A stretch of 10,220 nt of DNA, taken from NCBI GenBank assembly GCA_001598975.1, contig BBXU01000074.1, forward strand, positions 1 through 10,220, given 5' to 3'. Position 1 is the first letter of the stretch, and each line of letters opens with the position of its first letter. The DNA is from Parachlorella kessleri. Lineage: Eukaryota; Chlorophyta; Trebouxiophyceae; Chlorellales; Chlorellaceae. The position numbers and the translations under genes were made by a program. The notes below the pieces were generated by a model. It saw only the letters and a list, made by a program, of their open reading frames with translations. It made no database searches and was not told the origin of the DNA. Below are positions 1-8,386 of this stretch, one piece after another.

Positions 1-88
<88 letters not shown>
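1..88. repeat. (AC)44 dinucleotide microsatellite in a CTF18 intron
   Basis: A perfect AC run fills the left edge and probably continues beyond it. On the coding (minus) strand it is (GT)n and begins 10 bases after the exon-5 donor (GTATGC at 98-93), so it lies wholly within a CTF18 intron. It is also a likely reason for an assembly or window break here. Confidence 0.97.
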
Positions 89-90
<2 letters not shown>

Positions 91-98
91 CAGCATAC

Positions 99-2641
99 CT
101 GTGGCACCATCAATCTCATCTACAATGACACAATTGGGCCGCCGCTCCCCCATGACCGCACGCATCTCGACAGCATCTAGCACCCGCGCAGCAAGGGCCG
201 CCCCCGACCGGTCGTCACTGGCATTGATCTCCACAGGCCGGTAGCCGCAATGCCGCGCCACTACATGTGCCAAGGTGGTCTTGCCCAGGCCTGCAGGCGT
301 GGCAGGGTCTCAACCAGTGATTGCACTCGAAAGGATGCTGCAATAGGATCCAATTCCGTATATGCGGGGTGGCCACTGCCTGCCGAAAGTCAGCTGGAAT
401 GTCTGTCGGTTGGAGAATGGCAGCCGCCGAGCATGCACCCGCCGCAAAGCTGCAGGTTTTGCCTGGCCTGCGTGCTTGAGCCCTCCACAACCCAGCTTAT
501 TGCCTAGACCCCGGCTGTTCCACTAACCCATAAGCATTACATCAGTCTCAGTTAGCACCCAGCTCCTTGCACCTACCTACCTGGGGGTCCCGCCAGCAGG
601 ATGACCTTGTGCTCTGGCCGGCCCAAAGGGTCTTGGGCTCTGGATGGAGCCCCAAATCGCCCACTGCCGCCGCCGCCTGGGGCTGCTGCCTGTGGGGCGG
701 CTGGGGCGGGCCGGCCAAAGACGCAGGGGTCCCAGCCCTTGAGCCACCGCACCACCTCCCTGCAAGGGGCATCGGTGGTGCTTGGTCAGAAACAGGTACC
801 CAACGCCCAAGGGTTGCCTGGCGCACTGGCGGCAGGTTAATGTTCTCTCCTGCCACAGTGGCAGCTGGTAAGTGGCGCACGGTATCTGTCTTTCTTGGTG
901 TTCTTGAACCACAGGTGGATCGTCCTGCATGGACCTTAGGGACCCGATGGTATACCACACCCTGGCTGGCTGTGTGACTTTGCAAGTGCTGCCACGGCAG
1001 CCTTACCTGTTGATCTGCTCGTCGCTGAGCAGGTCCCAGAAGGTCTTGGGTGAGTACTTCTGCACCCACAGCGCACCACTGCCCTGGGCAGGCTGCTCAG
1101 CGGGCCTGCTGCCTCCGCCCTGACCTGCTGCTGCAGCATGTTCGCTCTCAGCAAGGGCCCGCTGGTACTCTTCCTGGTCCACTTGGGCCAGGAGGGTGTC
1201 CAACCCTTCGCTGAGCAGCCGCCCCCTACACCGCCGCAGTGCTGCCAACACATCCCCATGCCTGCAGGAAAGCAATGGCACATGTGTTAGCATGTGGTAC
1301 TTGCAGGCTTGCTGCTCCACACCCAAGCGGCCTGGGGATACATCCTTGTGATGCCCAGAGAAGCCAGGGTTGCCCAGCTTTACCACAACTGCCCAAGACA
1401 GCGAAGCCTCCAAACAGCACAAGAAACCAGACCCAGCAACATAGCCAAGTCAGTATGGTGCCACTATCCGGGTACGACCAACGCTCCTGCTACTGTGGGC
1501 TTGGTCTCTCACCGTGCAGCAGCCCTGGGCTCCTGCAGCGAGCAGTACACGCGCTCCCCAGCCTCAGATGTAACTGTCAAAAAGTCGCCAGGAATGGCAT
1601 CCACCGCACGCGCCGGCGGCAGCAGCTGGCGGCGCGGCAGCACCTCCTGCAGCTCTGCCGCGGGCCCAACGCTGGTAGTGTGGCTTGCCTGCTGTGCCTG
1701 CTTTGCCTGCTGTGCCTGCTGCGCATCACCCTCTGCTAGGAGCTCCGCCAGCTCAGCCTCGTCTAGCAGCAGCTCCACCTCCCCAACAGAGGTGGGGCCG
1801 TGGGTGCCTGGGTCCGACCCCAGCACCGCCCCTGCTGCGCCTGCTGTGCTGCGGGCACGGTTGTGCTGCGAGCGCTGCGACCCCAGGCTCAGCAGCTCCT
1901 CTGACTGGGAGTCTGGCCCCGCCGCCGCCAGCAGCGCCCGTATCTGCCGCTCGCTCTCAGGCATGGTCCGGTAGGTGGCGGCCGCGCCTCCGTTGCTGCG
2001 CTGAGATGCCGTAAAGCCGTCCGGCTGAGAGCTGTCCTCCGTTCCGAAGGCCGCCAGCCGCCTGCGGCACTCCTGCTCCTCGCTGGAACTCATCAAGCCA
2101 ACAGTGTGGCCTGCCGGCGGCTCGGCCGCTTCCTCTGCTAGCTGTAGCAACTCATCGTCCTCATCAAGAACTGCGGCTGTGCCTGCTGCCCCAGCAGCTG
2201 CAGCAGCACCGGCCCCACCCCAGGTAGGCTGCACGGAGCGGGTGCGCTTGGCTGCTACCCCAGCATCTGCGGTGCGTTGCAGTGTCACAGCTGTTGAGCT
2301 TCGGACCGTAAAGGTATTATAGCAAGCATTTTTGGACAGTTGGTCCCGTGCAACGAATCCGCAGGGAGGGGTGCAGCAGGCTAAGTCTGTGTAACTACGT
2401 GTATGCATGCCTCACCCAAGCTCCTGGCCGCTTCCTGGGAAGAGATAGCATCCTGAAAGTTGCGTTTCTTGTTTCCTGAAAGGCACCAACCCAGCTTGAG
2501 GTTCAAGCTCAAGCCTGCTCTGTCGTGGCATGGCATAGTTGGGAAAAGGGACTGCTTGATCACACCTCCTGCATCTTCACTTTCATACAAGCCTCCTTCA
2601 AAATCTAGTAAATTGTCGATGTCGTCAAGATAGTCGTCCAT
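99..2641 (-). CDS. CTF18: Chromosome transmission fidelity protein 18 (Ctf18-RFC clamp-loader large subunit), 5' part, five or six exons, truncated by the window edge
   Basis: Ctf18 is the large AAA+ ATPase of the alternative replication factor C complex that loads or unloads PCNA and supports sister-chromatid cohesion in the nucleus. Exons on the minus strand: 2641-2416, 2290-1513, 1261-1007, 759-581, 290-99; every junction is GT-AG and phase-consistent. The start ATG (2641-2639, context GACATGG) has an in-frame TAG just upstream. The N-terminal ~390 residues are acidic and low in complexity, with Ala/Gln runs and a KRTR basic patch. Then follow the Ctf18 signature WVQKYSPKTFWDLLSDEQ (ends near residue 418), the WLKGWDPCVFG motif, a Gly/Pro/Ala spacer, Walker A GPPGLGKT (about 477-484), NASDDRS (502-508) and Walker B DEID (537-540). 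The spacer between WLK..W and Walker A is a Ctf18 trait that separates it from RFC1 and Elg1. The lid, sensor regions and C-terminus lie outside the window. About 543 residues are visible, 30 fewer if the optional intron at 2565-2476 is removed. Confidence 0.93.
2476..2565 (-). other. Possible in-frame 90-base intron inside CTF18 exon 1
   Basis: Within the first CTF18 exon a donor-like GTGTGA at 2565 and a strong acceptor (TGCCTTTCAG, ending 2476) enclose exactly 90 bases that are open in frame. Removing them joins GGA-G to GA-AAC without changing phase, and deletes 30 residues that look unlike the surrounding acidic and basic N-terminus (hydrophobic, Cys/Leu-rich, including KLGWCLS). The reading frame alone cannot decide between a constitutive intron, a retained intron and real coding sequence; the pyrimidine-rich acceptor favours an intron. 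Confidence 0.5.
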
Positions 2642-2937
2642 GTCGTGCTGCACCTATTGCAACACTTTGGTGCGAAGTATTGAACATAAACACATCAGGC
2701 AGCCTCAGAAGCTACAGGGAGCCAGAAGTAAGCGTTCAACAATGTTAGCATGCAGATCAACTTACAAAACGTAGAAGGAGGAGGCTTAGGTGTCACACAT
2801 GTTTGTCCAGCGTGATTTGAACGCCCTGTCCTGCGACGTGTCCTGCTAAGGCGCGGAGACACGACTTGCCACCGTTGATGAGGCATTAGCAGTTTTGCAA
2901 ACCTAGTCAACCACATAGCAAACCGCATGCTAGGACC
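2642..2937. promoter_or_regulatory. Divergent intergenic interval, putative shared promoter of CTF18 and the small-ORF/AP4M transcript
   Basis: Only 296 bases separate the CTF18 ATG from the ATG of the small plus-strand ORF, and the genes point away from each other, so both promoters and both 5' UTRs must fit here. No convincing TATA box is visible. The interval contains a 6-bp hairpin (CGTGTC...GACACG, about 2836-2862), a repeated octamer TGTCCTGC (2827-2834 and 2839-2846) and, on the minus strand, GTTCAAATC (near 2813-2822), which fits the pol III box B pattern, but no good box A or tRNA fold accompanies it. Transcription start sites cannot be read from the sequence. An out-of-frame ATG at 2927 would open a 20-codon overlapping ORF ending at 2989 if transcription starts upstream of it. 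Confidence 0.55.
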
Positions 2938-3096
2938 ATGGAGGATACCATCTTTGGGTACCCTATCCCTTTCCCTAAGAAAGACCTGATTATCGCACTA
3001 GTTGCCGTCACCAGCTTCCTCCCGCTCATCGTCATTGCAACTCGTATAGTCACCACAATACTGGGTTTGTTTAAGAGGAAGCCCAAGCACCAGTGA
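2938..3096 (+). CDS. Small predicted single-pass membrane protein, 52 aa, first ORF of a putative dicistronic mRNA with AP4M
   Basis: I do not recognise this protein. The ATG sits in an ideal context (ACCATGG) and opens a 52-residue product. Its N-terminus MEDTIFGYPIPFPKKD is followed by a strongly hydrophobic stretch at about residues 17-35 (LIIALVAVTSFLPLIVIAT), a second hydrophobic or amphipathic stretch at 37-45, and a basic tail rich in Lys/Arg (46-50). This pattern fits one transmembrane helix with a cytosolic C-terminus by the positive-inside rule. The TGA stop (3094-3096) lies 18 bases before the AP4M ATG and in the same frame. No ATG in any frame occurs between this start codon and the AP4M start, the arrangement expected if ribosomes reach AP4M by leaky scanning. 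The alternative is a fortuitous upstream ORF with no protein function. The membrane-protein composition and strong start context favour a real gene. Confidence 0.6.
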   Translation: MEDTIFGYPIPFPKKDLIIALVAVTSFLPLIVIATRIVTTILGLFKRKPKHQ

Positions 3097-3114
3097 TCGT
3101 CGGGTGATAGCAGC

Positions 3115-6100
3115 ATGATCTCCCAGATATTTGTCCTGGGGCCCCGTGGGGACATCCTGATTTTTAGAGACTTTAAGTCGGACATACCCAAGGTGAGGTT
3201 GGGGTGTCTGGAGCTACCCCTCTCCATCTGAGTGCCCAGCCCAAGCTATACAGGGCACACGCACAGTGTGCTGCTGCGTAAGGTATCCGTCTGAAACAAA
3301 CACACCTCAGGGCCGTGCTTTCCGCAGTCTAGCACTGAGGTGTTCTTTAGAAAAGCCAAATTCTGGGACGGCAAGGGCAAGAACGCCCCGCCCGCTTTCC
3401 AGGCTGACGGCGTGCAGTACTTGCACATCAAGGTGGGTCTGCCAGGGGGTGGGCGGCTGTTGCCTGGGCAGCTGGACCACAGCAGCAGCCGCGCAAAAAG
3501 GCCGTGTGAGGCCAACTTGGCCCGCCTTCTGAAGGGGGCTGGACTGTGAGCCCAGCAGCCTGCCGTGCATCCCACGTGAGGCAGGACTGTCACAGGCTGC
3601 CCCGTCGAAAGTGGCAGGCTGCCCCTCCCCCGCGCCCACGCGCACACACAAACACCCGCCGCTCAGCCTGCAGCAAACCCTCCCTGGCTTGCGTGCTACC
3701 GCAGGTGGCGGGGCTGTTCTGGGTGGCCACCACCCGCGAGAACGTGTCTCCCTCGCTGGTCCTGGAGCTCCTGCAGCGCATCTACTGGATAGCCAGGGTA
3801 AGGGATGGAAGAGCGGGGCACCCGGCACCTGCCGCACTGCCTGCTGGAAGGGAGCCGTGCCCCTCAAACAGGGGCACCACCTCCACTAGTAGCAGCAGCA
3901 GCAGCAGCAGCAGTGCTGTAGCATCCTCACGCAACCTGTCCCTACGACTGAGCCAGGGCTGCTTGTTTCATCCACCCCCCAACTGGCTGGTGCTGCTGAC
4001 CCCCCCCCCCCCCCCCCGCCCCCCCGCGCGCAGGACTACTTTGGGCATGTGAGCGAGGAGGTGATCCGCAAGAACTTCCTGCTGGTCTACGAGCTTCTGG
4101 ACGAGATCCTGGACTACGGCCTGCCACAGAACTCGTCCACGGAGCGGCTCAAGCAGTTCATAGTCATGGAGCCGCTGGTGGTCAAGCCGCGGGTGCCGGT
4201 GGGTGGGTGGGGCGGGCGGGGGGGCGCAGAGTGCGCGGGGCGGGTGCCGCACGGCTGTGCTCCAGCGGGTGGTGGTGGCCGTGCGCGGTGGGCCGCCATG
4301 CGCTGGTGAGGGGGGTGCCGCGTGATGGGGTTGGATGCATCAGGTTGCGTTGTCGCCGCTGTGGGCGGCTCCGCTTGTTGACCCGGCTGGCGTGGGTGGG
4401 AGGTGGCCCTGGCCAGCTCGGAGGCTGAAGCATAAGCCAGCAGGGGAGCAGGTAGGCCTGGCCGCCTGAGCAGAAATAGGCCACCCTCACGCATGCCTCT
4501 GTCGGCCGTGGCCTGCAGAGCGGGCGCGCGGCGCTACGGCTTGGCGGCAGCGCTGCGGGGCCGACTGAGGTCGTTAAGTCGGTGCTGGACACCGCTCGGA
4601 CAGGTGGGGCGCATGTGCGCATAGGGGTCTGCCAAGGGGGTGCTTGGGCGAGGGCAGGAGGAGGCCCTCTGTGCAGCTGACAGGGCAGCGCCTTCCCTTG
4701 TATACAAGGCCCACACGTCTGGCGCTAGTGCTTGAGTTTTGATGCGCTTGTTGGGTGTGCAGGCGCCAAGGAGGAGATCGTTACAGGAGCCACACGTGTG
4801 TGCTAGTGCTTGATGTCTGACGCACCTGTCCTGGGTAGTGTTGGGTGTGCAGGCGCCAAGGAGGAGATCTTTGTGGACATTGTGGAGAAGCTGACAGCCA
4901 TCTTCGATGCGGGGGGCCACCAGAAGTCGGGGTCCATTGTGGGGGCCATCCAGGTGTGTCATGCAGGGTTAGTCAGACGTTGTCATGTGACTATTGCATA
5001 GTAACCGTGCGTGGCTGGCTCAGAGCAATGTTTGCTGGTGAGCGCTGTGAGCAGCCCGCTCCGAGTCCTTGCATAGGGGTGGCAGGCTGAGGAGCGAGGC
5101 AGCCTGTACCGCATTATTAGAGATTATGGCCGAGTGCGGTACGCGTTGGCACTGATGCTTGTTGCCCACCATACACTGCGCGTGCTGCAGCATCAGCCTC
5201 GCCGGGCCCACCCCAGTCGTGCCTGTGCGCAGACCTCTCGCCCGGTCTTAACAGGCCCCCAGCCAGACGACGCCAGCACTCCCCATGCCCTGCACCTAGC
5301 ATGTCCCCTGCATCCATTGTGGTGCCTGTGCTTGAGCAGGTGAAGAGCTACCTGACGGGGAATCCGCCCATCAAGGTGGGGCTGAGCGAGAATCTGATCC
5401 TCGGGAAGCGGGACCAGCGCATGTACAGCAGGCGAGTGGGTGACGGGGGGCTGTGTGTAAGCCGCTCTGGAAAGCCAAAGGCTGCCAACTGGTGCCAGGG
5501 TAGAGTGGTGACTGCCATCTCCAGTCTTACACTGCCTGGGTCCTAGCTGATCAGTGGTCGGGAGTTAGCTAGACTTTTGCCACCTTCTGTTGCCACCCGC
5601 CTTGTGAGGCAGCTATGGCGGTGCCCTGGCGGTGACACTGGAGTGCTGCACTCCTGGCCAAGTCTCCCAGCATTCCGTAGGGAATTCAATTCCTGCTGCG
5701 GTCCTGGTGCAGCTACAGCAGTGGTACCGGCTTTGTGGATCTGACAGCTACCTTCTCTATACTCTCCCCACCCACTTTGTGTCACCCCCCCACACACACC
5801 CACCCACCCACCCACACCCACCCACATACACATCCCCGGGTCCCTTCCTGATGTAAGGGCGACAGCCTCCGCCGACTTGCTTGTGCTTGACAGTTCATTC
5901 TCCATCACCCCGGCCCCTCCCAAGCCACAGCATGGGTACACGTTGTTCCCCTTACGCGCCGGCGCATGCCCCTGGCTGCCTGCAGCTACGGCAGCGAGAG
6001 CGACCTGGTGGTGCTGGATTCCTACTCGCTGCACGAGAACGTGGACCAGCAGGCGTTTGACGGCGAGCGCGTCATGCAGCTGGTGCCGCCGGAGGGACAC

Positions 6101-8386
6101 TTTGCGCTCATGACATACAGGTAGGTAGGTAGGCAGGGTCTACAGCCTTGGCCATGTGTGGCATGATCACCTAGGGCCGTGCCTTAAGGCCTTCGCGAGG
6201 GCCTTTTCGTAGCGGCTACAAGGCAGATGGCACGTGGGCACAGCGCCCCAATACGGCGAGAGCAGCGAAGGAGAGCGAGGGTGGTGAAGGGCAGGGCGCA
6301 ACACCACATTTGCACTGCTGGTGGCACTTGTGCCTCACCTTACGCTCCCTTCCTTCATGGGCGTGGATACCTCTATAGGCCCTAGAGGGCCCAGCTGCCC
6401 TTGTGGTTTTCATGTCAGGTAGGCGTAGCCCTCCGCCTCTAAACAGATATGTCCCATGCCACACTTGATGCCTCGCCACTGCCATCTATGTTTTCTGCTC
6501 TCCTTCCCCCTCTCCCAGTGCTGCGCGTCCCCGCCAGACCTGGCCTAGGCAGGCTTATGAACCCTAGTGCCAAAGGACATCTGCCACTACCCTTTGTTCT
6601 GGCCGGCCTTGCCCCCCTCAGCTGAGGCTCTCTTTCCTTCTTCCTGCCTCACTGCCGCCTGTGACCTCCCCATCCATGGAGCTTGGCAAGCATGTCATGG
6701 ACAACCCCCCCTCAGCCTGTCCATGGGTATCTACCACGCAGTGACGGATCTGATACCCCCGCCGCTGCCGCCGCTGCTGCGGTGCAGGTCCTCCCGCTCC
6801 TTCCGGCCCCCCTTCCGTGTCTACCCCCTCATGGAGGACGACATGTACTCGGGCGACAAGCTCACCCTGTACCTGCGGCTGCTGGCGGAGTACCCTCCCA
6901 CCAAGGCGGCCACCGGGGTGGAGGTGGTGGTGCCCATGCCGCGGGCGGTGCAGCGGGTGCACTTTGAGACGGGTGGGTGGATGGGTGGGTTAGGGTGGGC
7001 GCCTGGGCGGGGGCCGGCCGGTGCAGTAGTCTCCGGGAGGTGGTAGGGAGGGCGGGTAGTGACGGCTGGGAGGGGGCAGGCTGAGCGTAGGTCAGGGCGT
7101 TGGGGTGAGGCTTTTGCAAGGGGCGTGGTGCTGTGCTGGTTGCAGGGGTCGCCGCGGGCTGGGGTCGGCATGCGGGTGGTGGCGGGTAGTTGGCCGGGAG
7201 GGAGGGGCAATGGCGTCGTTACATATGCAGTCCCACCAAGAGAGGGGCTCTCCCGCGTGCAGATAGCGAGGAGGAGGAGGGGCGTGGCAAGCTGCTGCCG
7301 CTGCCGGGCAAGGGGGGCGGCGCCGCGTTTGAGCAGTCGGCTGAGTGGCTGGAGCGGGAGCGCAAGGTGGTGTGGGGGCTCAAGCACCTCAAGGGGGGGC
7401 GGGAGCACACGCTGCGGGTGAGTGAGCGGGCGCGTACTCAGCACTGAGGGTAGTGTGATATGTGGTGCGTCTCTAAACCGGTGGGACTTGCATGCTTGCC
7501 AGGTAAGAGTATTTGTTAGCTCACTAGGTCGGTTTTGGCCGGCTGGGGCTTGCGCACCCCGCGTGGTGCTCGGCTCTGAGGCAGCGCGCAGCAATTGAGG
7601 AGTCGAGCAGAGCGAGCCGATTTAGCAAAACAAGATAGCTGTGTCCTGTAGTGCGCTTGTACCACCTCTGCTGCGCCCGGCCAGTGTGCATGGGACCCCC
7701 CAGCCTTGGGGGCTCAAGTCGTAGCACTGTGCAACCCTGTGCGTGGCTTGTGGGTGGAGCTCTGTGGTGTGGATTACCAAGGGCACCCTTACCTCCAAGG
7801 TCTGCCTTTGTATGGGACCGCCTCTTCCGTGCCCATGCATGGCACTAGTTAGGTATCAGCAGCGCGGAGCAGGTAGCCGTGCTCCAGTGGCTGCTGACTG
7901 GCTGACCTGGCATGCTGTGCTGCCATGTGGGCGCCGCTGTGCAGGCGCGCCTTACGCTGGAGCCCGGCAGCGTGGAGCAAGTGAAGCGCGACTACGGGCC
8001 CATCATGCTGCACTTTGTGCTGCCCGGCAAGCCCTCAGGTGACCCAGATGGCCCGCCCCATAGGCTCGCTTGCCTGCCCCGCGGCTTCCCATGTATACTG
8101 CAGGTTGCAGACTGGTGTTCAGTGTAGGGTTTATTGTTTTTCCTTTATTAATCGCAAGGGTGCCGTGTGGGCTTTTGGCCATTTCCACCTGTGGACGACC
8201 GCATGGGGCCCCTGTTAGCGGTGGCATCTGACGGACCTGTGCCTGCTGCCCGCGCTGTGCTGTGCAGCCAGCGGGCTGGACGTGAAGTACATGCGTATCC
8301 TGAAGGAGGAGAAGGGCTACAACCCCGCACGCTGGTTCAGGGTGGTGGCCATGGCCAACTCCTACCAGATACGGCCCCACACATGA
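3115..8386 (+). CDS. AP4M: AP-4 adaptor complex subunit mu, complete, 12 exons, 468 aa
   Basis: AP-4 is a clathrin-independent heterotetrameric adaptor at the trans-Golgi network; its mu chain recognises tyrosine-based sorting signals. Exons: 3115-3192, 3328-3432, 3705-3797, 4034-4198, 4519-4603, 4853-4953, 5340-5431, 5986-6120, 6788-6972, 7263-7417, 7945-8038, 8268-8386 (TGA); all phases agree. The start [13 protein letters not shown] matches the start of plant AP-4 mu. Residues 1-140 form the longin-like domain, with [32 protein letters not shown] and the [17 protein letters not shown] helix. A short linker (about 148-176) leads to the mu homology domain from [10 protein letters not shown] (near 179), through [32 protein letters not shown] and REHTLR, to the terminal [17 protein letters not shown] block typical of AP-4 mu. 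Total length is close to plant homologues (about 450). An acidic SEEEE stretch sits near residue 348. The exon-4 donor could instead be after 4192 (two residues fewer). Intron 7 is GC-AG. Confidence 0.95.
3888..3914 (+). repeat. (AGC)n trinucleotide repeat in AP4M intron 3
   Basis: Seven perfect AGC units run from 3891 after an AGT unit, within intron 3 (3798-4033). It is non-coding in the gene model, and the run adds several AG dinucleotides upstream of the true acceptor. Confidence 0.9.
4000..4025 (+). repeat. Poly(C) tract just before the AP4M exon 4 acceptor
   Basis: Eighteen C in a row (4000-4017), one G, then seven C, followed by GCGCGCAG and exon 4 at 4034. It acts in effect as an all-cytosine polypyrimidine tract. 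The exact homopolymer length may be a sequencing uncertainty, but it does not touch the coding frame. Confidence 0.9.
4199..4518 (+). other. AP4M intron 4, 320 bases, G-rich, no gene seen
   Basis: Starts GTGGGTGG (or at 4193 with the weaker GTGCCG) and ends GGCCTGCAG. The first half is strongly G-rich, with many GGG runs that could form G-quadruplexes in the RNA. No coding signal was recognised. Confidence 0.65.
4711..4869 (+). repeat. Tandem duplication across the intron 5 acceptor and start of AP4M exon 6
   Basis: A 30-base block at 4750-4779 is repeated without change at 4840-4869, exactly 90 bases later. It includes the acceptor (GTTGGGTGTGCAG) and the first 17 bases of exon 6. Upstream parts also match: GCTAGTGCTTGA at 4724-4735 and 4802-4813, and CCACACGT near 4711 and 4790. 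The unit is therefore about 78-90 bases, with indels since the duplication. The downstream copy carries the real exon, which continues into FVDIVEK. The upstream copy diverges after GAGGAGATC and would reach a TAG at 4803-4805 if its acceptor were used. Confidence 0.88.
4954..5339 (+). other. AP4M intron 6, 386 bases, no gene seen
   Basis: Starts GTGTGT at 4954 and ends TTGAGCAG. The flanking protein (SIVGAIQ then [10 protein letters not shown]) is colinear with plant AP-4 mu, which fixes both borders in phase 0. Nothing else is identifiable in it. Confidence 0.75.
5432..5985 (+). other. AP4M intron 7, non-canonical GC-AG, with CCCA/CA-rich microsatellite
   Basis: Exon 7 ends AGC-AG and exon 8 begins C-TAC, which requires a phase-2 donor. 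The only site giving this phase and the conserved protein (QRMYS then [12 protein letters not shown]) is AG|GCGAGT at 5432, a GC donor with an otherwise consensus surround. Nearby GT sites at 5436 and 5440 are in the wrong phase for this acceptor. The 554-base intron also holds a CCCA/CA-rich simple repeat at about 5783-5829. Nothing else is recognised in it. Confidence 0.78.
6121..6787 (+). other. AP4M intron 8, 667 bases, starts with (GTAG)3
   Basis: This is the longest AP4M intron. It opens with three GTAG units, so the donor GTAGGT is followed by shifted copies. A hairpin AAGGCC-loop-GGCCTT is visible at about 6186-6206. A C/T-rich stretch precedes the GGTGCAG acceptor. I see no gene inside it on either strand. 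Confidence 0.75.
7418..7944 (+). other. AP4M intron 10, 527 bases, no gene seen
   Basis: Bounded by GTGAGT (7418) and TGTGCAG (ending 7944). It contains a small inverted repeat, CCCCC-AGCCTT-GGGGG, at about 7697-7712. No conserved protein segment is recognisable in any frame, and nothing else was found. Confidence 0.75.

Noticed and set aside
1294..1974. Long plus-strand open frame, Ser/Ala/Cys-rich, opposite CTF18 exon 2
   Set aside because: It is an antisense shadow of a GC-rich, Ala/Gln-rich coding exon; it shows no known motif and no splice logic of its own.
2800..2880. A tRNA-like or tRNA-derived element on the minus strand, suggested by GTTCAAATC and CTTAGCA
   Set aside because: The T arm would need G-G and C-A mismatches, no consistent acceptor or anticodon stem forms, and no good box A is present. 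The hairpin is real, but a tRNA gene is not supported.
3094..3096. Selenocysteine reading of the TGA between the small ORF and AP4M
   Set aside because: AP4M has its own conserved start at 3115 matching plant homologues, and no SECIS-like hairpin was identified downstream; a plain stop is the simpler reading.
3307..3867. Minus-strand open frame across AP4M exons 2 and 3
   Set aside because: It spans two conserved AP4M exons and the intron between them; no domain or conserved motif is seen.
5783..5829. CRISPR-like or structured repeat array
   Set aside because: It is a simple CCCA/CA microsatellite without spacers, inside a eukaryotic intron.
6821..7594. Long minus-strand open frame rich in Pro, Thr and Arg
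   Set aside because: It lies opposite AP4M exons 9 and 10 and intron 9. Its composition is what GC-rich sequence yields on the opposite strand, with no recognisable domain.
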